In this document: in pieces, positions 1 to 11,240 of the stretch
How positions within the stretch are numbered: position 1 is the stretch's first letter
Layout of the letters: each line of letters begins with the position of its first letter
Assembly: GCA_027923505.1 (NCBI GenBank)
Contig: BROI01000002.1
Location: forward strand, 248,001-312,000
DNA: 64,000 nucleotides
From: Mayamaea pseudoterrestris
Lineage: Eukaryota > Bacillariophyta > Bacillariophyceae > Sellaphorales > Sellaphoraceae
Direction of reading: 5' to 3'
Notes under the pieces: model-generated
What the model was told of the DNA's origin: nothing
Database searches by the model: none
The model's input: only the letters and a program-made list of their open reading frames with translations
Made by a program: the position numbers and the translations under genes

Positions 1-1
1 C

Positions 2-1981
2 GAACGTATACTTTCCGGAAATGGCGTCGACGCCAAGTTACTAGCCGCAATCATTGAAGGCAGTTGGCAGGAAGACTTGGAGCTGCTGGAAAGGGAGCAG
101 TACCATCAAGGCATTTTGGATATGACAGGAGCCGCGCATGTTGGTTACAGCAGCACGGCCTGGGCCAATGTTGACGAAAAGCAGTCGCAAGTGGCAAAGC
201 GACAGCGTGGCAAGCAGAGTCCATATCATGTGCCAGGGGGCTGGGGACGGGGAGGACAAGCAATATGGCCCGAGCCAGAGCCGTTCTACTTGTATGTACA
301 GAATCCGGCAGAGGCTCGACTTGTTTTGACTGTCATGGATGCGGCACGGGTTGGGGATGGGAGTGCCGTGGGTTCGACGCACAAAAAGCTGACGGATCTA
401 ATTCCGCACGCCAAGCTTCGACCGGAAGAGTTGATTGACTCTGCTAAAAAGGAGATTTTGAAGCAAATTGCGGAAGGCAAGATTGAAGCATTGGATGATA
501 CATCCAAGATATTAATGGGAGCGCATGCCTGGGAGGGAAGTCTGCCATTAACGTCGAAACCTAGAAAGAAGGACAAGAATAGTCAAATCATGGCGGGCGC
601 AGCTGCTGGAGCATTTGCCGCTGGTCCGGTTGGTGCTGCAGCGGGTGCGCTCATTGGAAGCTTTTACGAAGGTCAAGTGCAGGGTCGAGTGGAACTCAAG
701 CTGCGATACCTTCCCATTCCACCCGTCAAAGTACAACGGAAACGATACAGGGTCAAGGGAGGAATGCCTGGCATCAACTGGGGAGACCTCTCAGAACGAC
801 ATTGGAAGCGCAGCAATCAAGCAGCTGGTCACCCGCTCAATGACTTGGAGCACTGTTTCTTTATCAATCATGATTCAACCGGTTGTACTTGTGCCGTTTA
901 TCGTTCCGTTGAGACTAAACTAATTGTTGTTTCGTTTCGCGGAACTTGTCAGCCAATAGACTTGCTTACGGATGCTAGCGTCGTCCAAGATGCATGGGTG
1001 GAAGGAGATGACATTAATGAGCAAGACTTTCCCAAGGTTCATGCAGGCTTTCGCAATTCGTTAAATTCTGTGGCCCGACGACTTAAAGGTCTACTTCTGG
1101 CAACGGTTGATTCTGGCGAACATATTAGCGACTACGATATGCTAGTAACAGGCCATTCTCTTGGAGGAGCACTGGCGACTCTTTTCGTTGCCGACATCGC
1201 CGAGTACGGAATCGATGCTGGTCGTGGGCTGCCGCAACTTGAGCCAGCGGAACCTTGGTGGAAATTTATTGCTGATACTGTGGCAGGAAGGGAGGCACGG
1301 AAAGACGAGGCTTTAGAACCACCTAGACCTAAAACGCTTCGGCTTTATAGTTTCGGAAGCCCTCGTGTCGGAAACAAAGCTTTTGCCGAACTATTTGATG
1401 CACTATTGGCAGAAAAGTTTATAAATCAGGCGTATCGAGTGGTTAATGACGAAGATGTCGTTGCTCGTCTGCCACGATCGATTAATGCGCTAGTGTTTGG
1501 CTATATTAACTATGAGCACTGCGGGCCCACGGTGTTGATTAGTCAACCAAAAGACTCCGCCGACTCATCTGCACCGCTCGTCTGGGTCGAAGGAGAAAGC
1601 GATGATAGTCAGTGTCCAGTGCGTGATGGAGTGGCTCTAACTAGTCCGATGGCCGAAGGGTCGCTCCTTGGTGATCTATTTCGTGCCACCGAGGAGGAGC
1701 TAAAGAACGCTGCTGCCGACAAGCAAGAATCGCTTCTTGGACGACTTGCTTCGTTCTCTGACAAGCTTTCAAAACGACTTCCGACCCTGACACCTGGCGA
1801 TATTGCTAGTGTTTTCGGTATTGAGCGATCATTTTCTGATCGGGAGATGAAGCTTATTTCAAGCTTAGTGCAAGGTAGAGGATTAGCGCATCATCTCGAG
1901 GATCAATATTATGGAGGCCTTGGACGTGCCGGCAGTTACTTGTGCGTCGTCGGTGAAGACATTGTTGAGGTAGAGATATAG
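2..1981 (+). CDS. Class 3 lipase (Lipase_3), 5' part cut by window edge
   Basis: The reading frame is open from base 2, so the true start lies outside the window; about 659 residues are visible. An alpha/beta-hydrolase of the fungal-lipase/class 3 family, expected to cut acyl esters of glycerolipids. The nucleophile elbow GHSLGG lies near visible residue 384-389 (Ser 386); a likely acid Asp is in VVNDEDVV and a likely His in NYEHCG, the usual order. The N-terminal ~250 residues form a C2-like or family-specific region with a Gly/Ala-rich stretch (AAAGAFAAGPVGAAAGA) that could lie on or in a membrane. It converges on the sulfotransferase gene, with ~165 bases between stops. The family is secure; substrate and cell site are not visible. 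Confidence 0.85.
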   Translation, partial: ERILSGNGVDAKLLAAIIEGSWQEDLELLEREQYHQGILDMTGAAHVGYSSTAWANVDEKQSQVAKRQRGKQSPYHVPGGWGRGGQAIWPEPEPFYLYVQNPAEARLVLTVMDAARVGDGSAVGSTHKKLTDLIPHAKLRPEELIDSAKKEILKQIAEGKIEALDDTSKILMGAHAWEGSLPLTSKPRKKDKNSQIMAGAAAGAFAAGPVGAAAGALIGSFYEGQVQGRVELKLRYLPIPPVKVQRKRYRVKGGMPGINWGDLSERHWKRSNQAAGHPLNDLEHCFFINHDSTGCTCAVYRSVETKLIVVSFRGTCQPIDLLTDASVVQDAWVEGDDINEQDFPKVHAGFRNSLNSVARRLKGLLLATVDSGEHISDYDMLVTGHSLGGALATLFVADIAEYGIDAGRGLPQLEPAEPWWKFIADTVAGREARKDEALEPPRPKTLRLYSFGSPRVGNKAFAELFDALLAEKFINQAYRVVNDEDVVARLPRSINALVFGYINYEHCGPTVLISQPKDSADSSAPLVWVEGESDDSQCPVRDGVALTSPMAEGSLLGDLFRATEEELKNAAADKQESLLGRLASFSDKLSKRLPTLTPGDIASVFGIERSFSDREMKLISSLVQGRGLAHHLEDQYYGGLGRAGSYLCVVGEDIVEVEI

Positions 1982-2147
1982 GTAAAATGCTATAGATTAA
2001 GGTATTTTACATATGACTTGCAAATTCGGGTTGTCTGTAGATGTATCTACATGGCTACAGAGTGTGTTGCTAGCATGCATGGCGGAGTTGCTTGTAAATA
2101 TGCGAACCTAGATTTTCAATCATGGCGTACATTGATCTCATTGCCAA

Positions 2148-3539
2148 TTAATCCCAAACTCCACGCCAGTCTTCACCCAGCAAGTCAGCAAGCTCGGAGT
2201 TGTATGACTTGTAAAACGCTTTCAAATAAGTCGACGTACGGTCGCTCAGTCGATCCACCTCTTTCCCTGCCACAGATAATCCTCGCAAGCTTGGCACTGC
2301 GGGCACTGGGCTGTAAACTTTCGTGACCACAGACGTAGAAAACTCCACAACTGGCAAGCCCAGAAACTCTTGTACCTCAGTCAGTACATCAAGCAAGTGC
2401 GCTTGGCTTTTCGTCATGCGCTCTGACTGAATAACCATCAAATCAACGCCTAGCGTATAGTACTGAAGCCATTCAGAAAGCTGCGTTGCATACATGCCGG
2501 CGTAAATCGTGTTGTCCTTCATCTTTCGAAGTCGTCCTTTTTGAGGCGTCGTGGTATTTTGGACAATCTCGCGCCGTTGTGCAAAAGTCATGCTTCCGAC
2601 TGGTGCAAAGGAGTAACTGTCGTACTCATGGTTCAATAGTTGTTCGTCAAAGTCTTTCATCAACGGAGCTTTTGTTAAGCCAGCGGACCGCAGCGCTTCT
2701 ATTTCCTTGCGGATTAAAACATCAAATGACTCATCCATTGGAACACCACGCTCGTGCTCCATCTTGTAGCTCGAGTACGCCCGCTCGACTGGATTTCGCA
2801 GCACGGCAATCAGTTTAACGCTGCGCCCCAGCGTTTGGTAGACTCGATAGGCAGTTCCAACGTAGCGAATGTAGCTTGGCGTTTTCTCAAAAGCCATAAT
2901 GGGCCTCGATTTGGACAATCGCTGGTAGAGATTGAGGTTAAAGTACTCGCGCAAGTATCGCTGGCGCGTGCCGCACAAAAAAGCTGGATCCGAATACGGC
3001 TCGTCTTGTTTGGTAACGTAAAAGTCGAAAAAATGAGGTTCTTTTGGAGCCAATCTATTGGCCATGACGTTGGGATGGCGCTTCAAGATTTCCGTCAAGG
3101 CGGTCGTGCCTCCCTTTTGCGCTCCAATGACAATGAATCGAGGAAACTGAGAAGGAATTGAAACATTCTCTCCCTGCTGATTGATACAAGTGTGTACCGC
3201 AGATGAATTGAACCTATTTGTCATTGCTGCTGTAGATGGTACTGCGTACGTTGTTGTATGTAAACGACTCACTGGCTGGTGTGTTTCGTTCAGTAGCAAT
3301 GCTGTTTTTTGATCCATTGGGTACAAGCCGAGTAATGAAAGATTTCTAGTTGCGTAATTTGAACTCGTTGTAATAACTCGTAAACTGCAAAATGCTGCCG
3401 CTATAAGACAAACTCCAAAGCAAACGTTCATCAGCTGGAGATGACGGCTTGCAGCCATTATTGTCGAAGGTCGCAAACTATCAGATAACCCGTCAAAATT
3501 TTTTGCAAACAGCTCGAGTCTTTGAATCCTACCATGCAT
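2148..3539 (-). CDS. Type II membrane sulfotransferase (Sulfotransfer_1 family)
   Basis: About 463 residues. Transfers sulfate from PAPS to a carbohydrate or other acceptor, normally in the Golgi lumen. The 5'-phosphosulfate loop GAQKGGTT lies near residue 139-146 after a beta strand (PRFIVI), and the 3'-phosphate site LRNPVERAYSSY follows, as in heparan sulfate/NDST-type enzymes. A single hydrophobic segment (CFGVCLIAAAFCSL, ~residues 40-55) close to the N-terminus predicts a signal anchor. The start at 3539 gives a 35-residue cytosolic tail. The ATG at 3458 (MAASRHL) gives a shorter tail and is about as likely. Single exon. Acceptor unknown; sulfated wall or mucilage polysaccharides are an inference. 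Confidence 0.82.
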   Translation of the reverse strand: MHGRIQRLELFAKNFDGLSDSLRPSTIMAASRHLQLMNVCFGVCLIAAAFCSLRVITTSSNYATRNLSLLGLYPMDQKTALLLNETHQPVSRLHTTTYAVPSTAAMTNRFNSSAVHTCINQQGENVSIPSQFPRFIVIGAQKGGTTALTEILKRHPNVMANRLAPKEPHFFDFYVTKQDEPYSDPAFLCGTRQRYLREYFNLNLYQRLSKSRPIMAFEKTPSYIRYVGTAYRVYQTLGRSVKLIAVLRNPVERAYSSYKMEHERGVPMDESFDVLIRKEIEALRSAGLTKAPLMKDFDEQLLNHEYDSYSFAPVGSMTFAQRREIVQNTTTPQKGRLRKMKDNTIYAGMYATQLSEWLQYYTLGVDLMVIQSERMTKSQAHLLDVLTEVQEFLGLPVVEFSTSVVTKVYSPVPAVPSLRGLSVAGKEVDRLSDRTSTYLKAFYKSYNSELADLLGEDWRGVWD

Positions 3540-3782
3540 TCGTTCTTCTAGGACATTATTTCCTGCGCGATGCAAAGTCTCTTTTGTCCATGGTCGTCGA
3601 GATCGGCGGATGACGGAACGATTGAATTTGAGTACCGCTTGTTGTCGCAACGTCGATCACCAGTAGAGCCGATTATAACAAGTCGCATGCATCGCACCGC
3701 ACGAAGATGGCAACCACACCAGTAGTAGCTACATGCAATTAGATATAGATATTATCATAAAATGACAACGATGAACGATCTA

Positions 3783-5959
3783 CTACTGATTCGCCTGACG
3801 CTGAGCCTCCATCGCACGAGCCTGACGAATCATTTCTTCTGCATCCTTGTCACTGATATCTTGCCCTTGAGCCTTGGCCATGGTTGTCATTGCAGCAACT
3901 TCGGCTCGAGCGCGAAGATCTTGTGCACTGACATTCTTGAAATTGGTCTTTTTAGAAGCGGCGCCAATGGCATAAAACTCGCGACCCAAAACCTTGACCG
4001 CTTCGGCTCGTTGGATGCGCGATTCCAAATCCAGCGTCTCGGCATGGTCGCGAAAAAGCTTAAAACAGACCTTATTCAAAGTTTGAGTGATATCTTGAAT
4101 GTTAATTGCCCAAGCAAGCTCCAAAAACACTGGAAGGCTTTGTTCAAATTGTTGAGTCACCTTTTCAACCGTTGCTTCATCCATTCCACTCGAGTCTAAC
4201 GTCGCAGCTTTTGTATTGTTTAGCTCTAGCGAATCTTGACCCTTCAATTGCTTCTTCTGAACTTGTTCCAACTCATTATACGCCTTCGCCCCCGCTCTTG
4301 CTGCTCCAATGCCCGTTGACAAGATCTTAAACTGGTTGCCCCACGCTTGCGACTTCTTCTTCCACTTGGCGCCCTGAGACTCAAGTCCAAGAAAGCTTGT
4401 TTGCGATCCAATGTATTCCGCCGCCTCCACTTCGAGTGCAAATCCAATGGCAGTTGCGAATACATCGCCAAACGTACCCTTCGTGATAATTGCAGCTTCT
4501 TCCTGGCACGTGCAGATGAACTCAGCCTCATCAACGGCGCCGCTCGTGTATTGCTCGACGCGGTTTCTCAGATTCATAGCAATCTCAACAATGCGTCGCC
4601 GTTGTCGCGTCTCCTCCTGAGCCGTCCGCTTGACAGCTTGTGCGTAGTGCTGCGCCAAGTCAACCTCGTGCTGATGACTGTCAGAATCAGCATCGCCACC
4701 GTCCTTGTTAATTGTCGTTTTAAAGAATTCCTCCTTCATAATCATATCCGCTTTGTTTGCAATCCATAATTCTCCGATATACGGACTGTTTAAAAAAGCG
4801 AAGCGAGAAGAGTAGCGACTGGCGTGAGACGCAAAGCCGGCGGATAAGTTTAGTTTCAACGAGCTGTCAAAGGCACACGTACCGAACTGCTTCGCTCCCA
4901 AACATGACAGCAAAGAAAATCTTGGGATCCTGTGGAAAGAATGTGCATTTTTCATCCAGAAATAGTGAGTGCGCCGTTGAACAAACAAGACAAACAAATC
5001 ATATTTTAGCACACGAGTCGCACGTACAATTTCATGGAGCTTCATTTCCTGTGCCGCCTCATCGGTCAACAATCCATGCTTGTCATAGTAGGCTCGACTT
5101 TGTTCGTTGGACAAAATCTGATAGGCTTGTGAAAGTTCCTGAAACTGCTTGTTGCTAGCTTCCATTTCCGCCACCGGTTTGCCGGCGTTGCGATCCGGAT
5201 GAACGAGACGCGACTGCTTGTAGTAGGCCTTCTTGAGCTGTACATTGTTAGCATTCGTCGAAACTTGTAGCAAGTCGTAGTACGTTCGATCAGCCACTTG
5301 TCGCTCGTTTGCCATGGCGCCGCTAGTGGATGCCGTGCCTATACTCCCACTGCCTCCTTGCTGGTACTGCAATTCCTCCGCTTCAATTTGCTGCAGCTCC
5401 TGCTCCAGCGTATAAAACTCCCAAACTCGATTCTTTTCATTCCAAATCATGCCTTTGTTGGCACTTTGAATAGCCGTTCCACTATTCGCAATGCCTCGTG
5501 TCAACTGATAGGCTCCGACGCAAACTCCAGTCACTGGAAGCGCCACTGCCCCAGCGACTCCCATTGCCAATCCAGTGACAAATCCCTTGGCGCCCTCCTG
5601 CTGCGCGCCGACAATGGGAGCCGTCACTAGCGTCGCTACGCCTCCGGCCAGTCCCTTGGTGACAGACTTGAGTCCGCTGCTTAGCCCAGCCCAGCCGTCC
5701 TTGGGTGTGCGCGTGGAAAATAGTGAATCAAATACAACTCTTTCCTAAAAGTTAAAAATCGAATGAGCTGCTGGTCACTCGCGTCATTACTAATATATTT
5801 TTGACAAGTATCGCTCGTGTCACTTACAGCTTCCAGTTCCTCCTGTAGACCCTCGTTCTGCTCCGTCGCGGCAGCGAGGGAACCAGTGATGCTGCTACCG
5901 GCAGTAGATTCGTTCAATGATGCCTTTTCGTTATCCATGCTTTTTGTTTCAGTTGTCAT
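3783..5959 (-). CDS. DnaJ-domain protein with DnaJ-X C-terminal domain, four exons
   Basis: Exons (complement) 5828-5959, 5028-5744, 4883-4929 and 3783-4785 give 632 residues. Introns of 83, 98 and 97 bases all have GT-AG ends and restore a continuous DnaJ-X motif (DPKIFFAVMFGSE joined to PYIGELWIA). The J domain lies at ~198-265 with HPD at ~226; before it is a Gly/Ala/Val-rich stretch (~60-125). The X domain follows the J domain, as in yeast Caj1/Djp1, so a co-chaperone of Hsp70 in the cytosol or at an organelle surface is likely. The start at 5959 (MTTETKS) is the first ATG in frame; 5938 is an alternative. The last two introns total 195 bases, so keeping both still leaves an open frame. 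Confidence 0.85.
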
Positions 5960-7365
5960 GAATGCTCGATCGGAGCAGCAGTACATGTGTTGGTTACTAT
6001 GCAATACTTTGTTTGTCGTGGAAGGGGAAATGCGCAAGCGTTTTGTTGCAGCAACCACGGCATGCCTTTGCGTCTCCTTCCGCGTGGTGGCGCTGCGGCA
6101 CGTTCGACATGTCGCGCTGCGACAAGGACTGAAACACATTCGCGGGGCGGGGAGGTGGTACCGGTAGGATCAATGGTTTTACAAACCCTGCAATGGCTTT
6201 TGCGCGCTCCGCGCGCACAAACACTGCCAACAGTAGGCACAGTAAATTGACCCTGGCCCTCAAGAAATGCTTATTTGTAGGATGGGTGGATGCCAACAAT
6301 ACTTGTCTATATGGAACATAAGTAGAGGCTAGAGATAGCAGTAATTGAGTGATAATCAATGGCTGGATTGAGAGCCTACCTACAGATAAGCGGGATAGCT
6401 AACAGGGTCATTATGAGGGGTCATTGCATGCGCGCAAAGCTTGACGTCTTTGTCGCAGTGGCAGCTTGCCAATTAATGTCGTGAAGCATGTTCGGATATA
6501 TCCTACGTACCACAAAAAGGCTCGTCTGATGCATCATGCATCATTCCATGACTAGAAATCCTTTATTTCAAATGCACATTTAACAAACAACATCCCCTTC
6601 ATTGGACTCTATATTATCCGCAAATGACCACCATACCTGATGAGGCTATGAACGGACATCAGTAGCAATCGAATGTGCTACCGCAACGACGTCGTTCACT
6701 GTTCACTTCTTCCTTGTCATATAAACCAATCAAAGTCTGCATCATACTGAGTCTTTTTATAGCTGCCATTGTGACCCGCTGCGGCCCATGGCTCAATTGA
6801 ATGGGGACTACAATTTGCTGCTGGTTCAACGGCGAAGCAACGAATCACACTGACGGACCGCGCATGGGCGAGAAAAGATGAGGAGAAAAATAATTCAAGG
6901 GAGACTGCAGCAACAAGTAGTATATGAAGGGATGATGGACCTAACTGATGCACTGCATTTATTAACTCCTGCTGGAACATTGCCTAAAATTCCAGCTCAG
7001 GCAAGTTTGATTGGCATCAAGCTCCAGTTCGCAGCAAGTATCCCTTTCCAAACCTCATTTGTTGGCGAATGACACCATGATTGTCATTGTCTTGTCGGCT
7101 CGAAGCAACTTTGAGCGACGAGCCGTGGTGCGTGAAACAAGGGCATGGAACCATGCTGTTTACTTTATTGTAGGAGCGCCAGTGTGCCGGAAGATGTTAA
7201 CATACAATACCAACTACTCAAGGAACAGGAGCAATATAGTGACATAATTAACTCGCTGAAAAGCACTTAAACCCATGTTCGACAAGCTCTCAAAAACACT
7301 ACAGCCAATTTGACCAAAGGCAATCGCCAAATCTCATACAACGCTCCCAAGGAAGCAATGGAGGA
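5960..7365. other. Gene-poor upstream region, no supported gene
   Basis: About 1.4 kb between the DnaJ start and the first tandem repeat. Only short frames with non-ATG starts and no family resemblance occur here on either strand. The first ~200 bases are the promoter and 5' leader side of the DnaJ gene. I see no RNA gene, no clear terminal repeats and no conserved protein motif. Confidence 0.5.
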
Positions 7366-7505
7366 ACTGACTGCCAACAAGAGTGCACTCACAAAGAAAG
7401 CAACTACCAACAAGTGTGCACTCACAAAGGAAGCAACTGCCAACATGAATGCACTCACAGCGGAAGTGTATGCCAACAAGAGTGCATTCACAGAGTTGAC
7501 TTGCA
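7366..7505 (+). repeat. 33-bp coding-type tandem repeat, left part
   Basis: About four imperfect copies of a 33-base unit read as an 11-residue repeat close to TANKSALTKEA (variants TTNKCALTKEA, TANMNALTAEV, YANKSAFTEL). The unit length is a multiple of three and the frame stays open, which suggests these were once translated. The same unit resumes at ~8053 beyond a LINE fragment. Confidence 0.75.
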
Positions 7506-7516
7506 CCAGCGAAGGA

Positions 7517-8045
7517 GCCAGCCCCCGAGTGTCTGGAATGTTTAACCAAGCCGTGGTCCAATCAATACTCTCGTACAGCAGCAAATCGTGGAACATGAGT
7601 TCCCCTATGCTGAAGATGTTGCAAGGCTTCCATCACTGGGTTGCACGTTGGCTTTCGGGCCGCATGCCCCACTTCCTCCACAGGGAGGCCCGATGGGAGT
7701 ACCCACCAATTTTAGAGGCATTGGCGGTCGCCGGCCTGTTGCCGATTGAGAAGATTCTCCAATGTCATTGCAACGCAGCCGCTGACTACATCGCTACGCG
7801 GCCAATCTTTGAACTTTGCACACCAACAGGAAGGATGTCTGGCTCTTCCTGCACACAGCGGTGGTGGGAGCAGCCAGGTGTAGGCAAGGGAGATAAGTTT
7901 ACAGGGTGTGCATCGATGTTATCTCCCTTATGTGTAGGATAGTAACTAATACTTTGTAATACTACCTAGTGTCAGAGACTTGGAGGGGAGGAATTACTGT
8001 CGGGGATCGGTTATCCCAGCGACAACCCCTGCCCTCTGGAGGCCA
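7517..8045 (+). mobile_element. LINE-type (non-LTR) reverse transcriptase 3' fragment, copy 1
   Basis: A frame to 7942 encodes the C-terminal part of a non-LTR reverse transcriptase, with SPRVSGMFNQAVVQSILSY, then MLKMLQGFHHWVARWLSG, then EYPPILEALAVAGL, a pattern recalled from diatom LINE proteins. After its stop a ~80-base 3' untranslated tail ends near TCTGGAGGCCAGTTTCGAA. The same tail occurs in reverse orientation at ~11667-11765. The copy lacks the catalytic palm and all 5' parts, so it is a dead 5'-truncated insertion. It sits inside the 33-bp repeat array, in the same direction as that array's open frame. Confidence 0.7.
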
Positions 8046-8052
8046 GTTTCGA

Positions 8053-8140
8053 ACGAATGAACAAGAGCGCAATCACGGAGGAAGCGACTGCCAACAAGAA
8101 TGTGCTTATGGAAAAAGCAACTGATATGTTTATGACCAAG
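8053..8140 (+). repeat. 33-bp coding-type tandem repeat, right part
   Basis: Two to three more copies of the 11-residue unit (NKSAITEEATANKNVLMEKAT) directly after the LINE tail. They match the array at 7366-7505, so the LINE fell into a once continuous array. The frame ends shortly after, where the ~347-bp repeats start. Confidence 0.65.
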
Positions 8141-9095
8141 AGCATTAAATGGGGCTCATAGACTTATCCATTTGGGTGTGGAAGCCATCACTATGCTCTG
8201 AAACTCCGCACATTCAACAACTGGTTGAATGTGCCAGCATTTCTCCCTTTTTGACTGCAGGGATCATCATCATTGCCTGCTGAGCCCTCCAAAATTTTTC
8301 ACATTATATAAGTTGTCATGATGGGCCATAAGTTGGTCAGTTGCACTGCAGTATCCATCACCATGTATGTCATGGTGAGACTGAGCAGATCCAACAACTT
8401 GTTGGATCTGCCAGTGATGCACCTCAAGTGGCAAGTGAGACTTCCAAAATGACCACCAGACCCCATAATACAACAAACATGGACTCTTAAATTAAGTGGG
8501 GCTCATAGACTTGTCCATTTGGGTGTGGAAGTCATCACTATGCCCTGAAACTCCGCACATTCAACAACTGGTTGAATGTGCCAGCCCTGACCCTTTTTTG
8601 CTGCAGGGATCATCAGCATTGCCTGCTGAGCCCTCCAATATCTTTCACATCATTTAAGATGTCATGATGGGCCATAATTTGGTCAGTTGCAGCTCAGTAT
8701 CCATCACCACATATGCCATGGTGAGACTGAGCAGATCCAACAACTTGTTTGATCTGCCAGCGGTGCACCTCAAGTGGCAAGCGAAACTTCCAAAATGGCC
8801 ACCAGACCCCATAATACCACTAACATAGACTCTTTCATTGAATGGTTCATAGACTTATCCGTTTGGGTGTGGAAGCCATCACTATGCCCTGAAACTCTGC
8901 ACATTCAACAACTGGTTATATGTGCCAGCATTGCTCCCTTTATGGCTGCAGGGATCATCAGCATTGCCTGCTGAGCCCTCCAATATCTTTTACAGCTTGT
9001 TTGTTGTCATGATGGGCCATAAGTTGGTCAGTTGCACTGCTGTATCCATAACCATGAATGCCATGGTGAGATCCAACAAGGGTGCACCTCAGCAC
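8140..9095. repeat. Tandem repeat, ~347-bp unit, about 2.7 copies
   Basis: The landmark GCTCATAGACTT recurs at about 8153, 8500 and (as TTCATAGACTT) 8845, a spacing of 346-347 bases. Each unit also holds AACAACTGG, CATTGCCTGCTGAGCCCTCC, TGTCATGATGGGCCATAA and ACCTCAAGTGGCAA. The units differ by scattered substitutions. The third breaks off near 9095, where it runs into the ~170-bp repeat. No long reading frame is shared between copies. Confidence 0.85.
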
Positions 9096-10725
9096 CTCAA
9101 GTGGCATAACAAGCCATGCATACGCCCAAATCACATCAGAATAGTGCCAACATCGATATTCAGTCTGCGCTACAAGATGGTATGCCTGGTGGGTGGCTCA
9201 GTAGACTGCAATGTGATTGGTGACAGGTTGTCACCAGCTCCCAGCCCACAGATGCCTTGACAATCAAAGGCCCATACATCAAACCATGTATACACTCAAA
9301 TCATACCAGAATGGTGCCACCAGCATTATTCAGGCTGCGCTACAAGATGGTATGCCTGGCTGGTGTCTCAGTAGACTGCAATGTGATTGCTGACAACTTG
9401 TCACCAGTCTCAGCCCACACATGCCATAACAATCAAACGCTCCTACATCAATCCAAGTATACACTCATATCACACCAAATGGTGCCTATATCATTATTCA
9501 AGCTGCGCTACGACATGGTATGCCTTGCTGGTGTCTCAGGGGATGGCAATGTGACTGTGAGAGCTTGTCACCAGTTCCAGCCAGCAGATGCTTGATATTC
9601 AAATGCCTATATAACATGCCATGTCTACACCCAAATCACACCAGAATGATGCCAGCATCATTATCTACGCTGCGCTACAGGTTTGCCTGGCTGATGTCTC
9701 TGTAGACTGCAATGTGACTGGTGAAAACATCTCACCAGTCTCAGCCAGCAGCTGCCTTTACATTTCTGTATGCCAATATAGCACGCCATGTATACACCCA
9801 GATCATCGCTCAGGCTGCGCTACAAGATAACAAGAGGCATAATTCAATATGCGCTTCAAATTGGTAGCCTGTCGGGTGTTTTAGTAGACTGCAATTTGTT
9901 TGGTGACAAGTTGTCATCAGTCTCAGCCCGCAGATGCCTCGTCATTCCATTGCCCATATAACATGCCATGTATACACACAAATAACACCATAACGGGGCC
10001 AACATCATTATTTAGTCTGCGCTATAGTCTCAGCAAGCAGCAGCCATGCCTTTTAAATGTTCATCCCTTATGCCATATGAATGCCCATTTCAAACCATAA
10101 TGGTGCTAACATCGTTGTTTCAGGTTCGCTATAGGATAAAATGACTGGCTAGTGTCTCAGTAGACTACAAGGTGATTGATTGGTTATAACTTGTCATCAG
10201 TCTCAGGCAGCAGCTGCAAGCAATGCTTTTCATATGCCCATCCCTTGAGCCATGTGTATGCCCAAATCATGCCAGAATGGTGCTTACATCCTGATTTACG
10301 GTGCGCTTCAAAATAAGATGACTGGCTGGTGTCTCAGTAGACTGCAATGTGATTGGTGATACCTTGTCACCAGTCTCAGCCAGCAGCTGCAAGTCATGCC
10401 TTCCAGATGCCCATCCCTAGAGCCATATATTTGCCCAAATCAAGCTAGAATGGTGTGACATCCTTATTTCAGTTGCGCCAAAAGATAAATCGACTGGCTG
10501 GTACCTCCTCATACTGCAATGTGACCGGTGAAAAAAGTCACAAGTCTCAGCCAGCAGCTGCCGTGCCTTTCAAATGCAAATCCGTTGAGCCATGTGAACA
10601 TTCAAATTAAGCCAGAATTGTTTTAAGATCCTTCTTTTAGATGCGCTGCAAAAAACGTTGACTGGCTGGTGTCCCCGCGGACGAAAATGTGATTGATGAT
10701 ATCTAGTCAACAGTCTCAGCGATTT
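9096..10725. repeat. Satellite-like array, ~170-bp unit, about ten decaying copies
   Basis: The landmark CTGCGCTACAAGATGGTATG or its variants recurs at about 9164, 9334, 9502, 9670, 9814, 10016, 10127, 10296, 10471 and 10642; the spacing is mostly 168-175, with shorter and longer units in the middle. Other unit marks are CTCAGTAGACTGCAATGTGA, GTCACCAGTCTCAGCC and GCCATGTATACACCCAAATC. The left copies are the most alike and the right ones the most diverged. Short open frames here are accidental. Confidence 0.85.
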
Positions 10726-11240
10726 TCTCGTTTGTTCAAAAACATCAATTGACTCTTAGGTATTGAATGACTAAACTGAGATGTATAAAACATTGAGTCA
10801 TGAACGGTAGCGCGTGAATTTTGTTTCGTTTCATTTAAACGTGTTAAGGTAAATATCATGTCCTTGCATCAGAGAAGCTCCCGCATCTAGAAATATCCGT
10901 GCACAGGGGTCTCTAGTTATGCTGAACCGTAACCAACCATGCCCAGTCGTTCATTTGACGGATTTCTGTGTCATGCTGTGTCATATTGTTGATTTTGTTA
11001 CAAGTTTTTAAGCATGCACAATCTTATTCTGGCCCAGCTGAGTTTGGCCATGTCTGCTATTGGCTAGCTTTTCTTGCTGTGCTAAACCATACCTAGCTGT
11101 GGCAGCCTGCCTTTTCGAACAATGCTTGGCATTCATTAACTGAAGCTGGCATTGTCTGATAGTAAGGCATGGCATAAATTATCTGTAGCTGCGCCTATGG
11201 CCATGCTTTTTTTTGAATAACTTAAGATTGGTCGTTAGTC
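10726..11240. other. Low-similarity spacer between satellite arrays
   Basis: About 500 bases without a gene. The stretch 11030-11110 (GGCCATGTCTGCTATTGGC and neighbours) looks like a remote copy of the repeat that follows. Nothing else is recognisable. Confidence 0.4.

Noticed and set aside
9250-9600. Open frames of ~110 codons in the satellite region
   Set aside because: They follow the repeat unit, differ between units and have no protein-like conservation.
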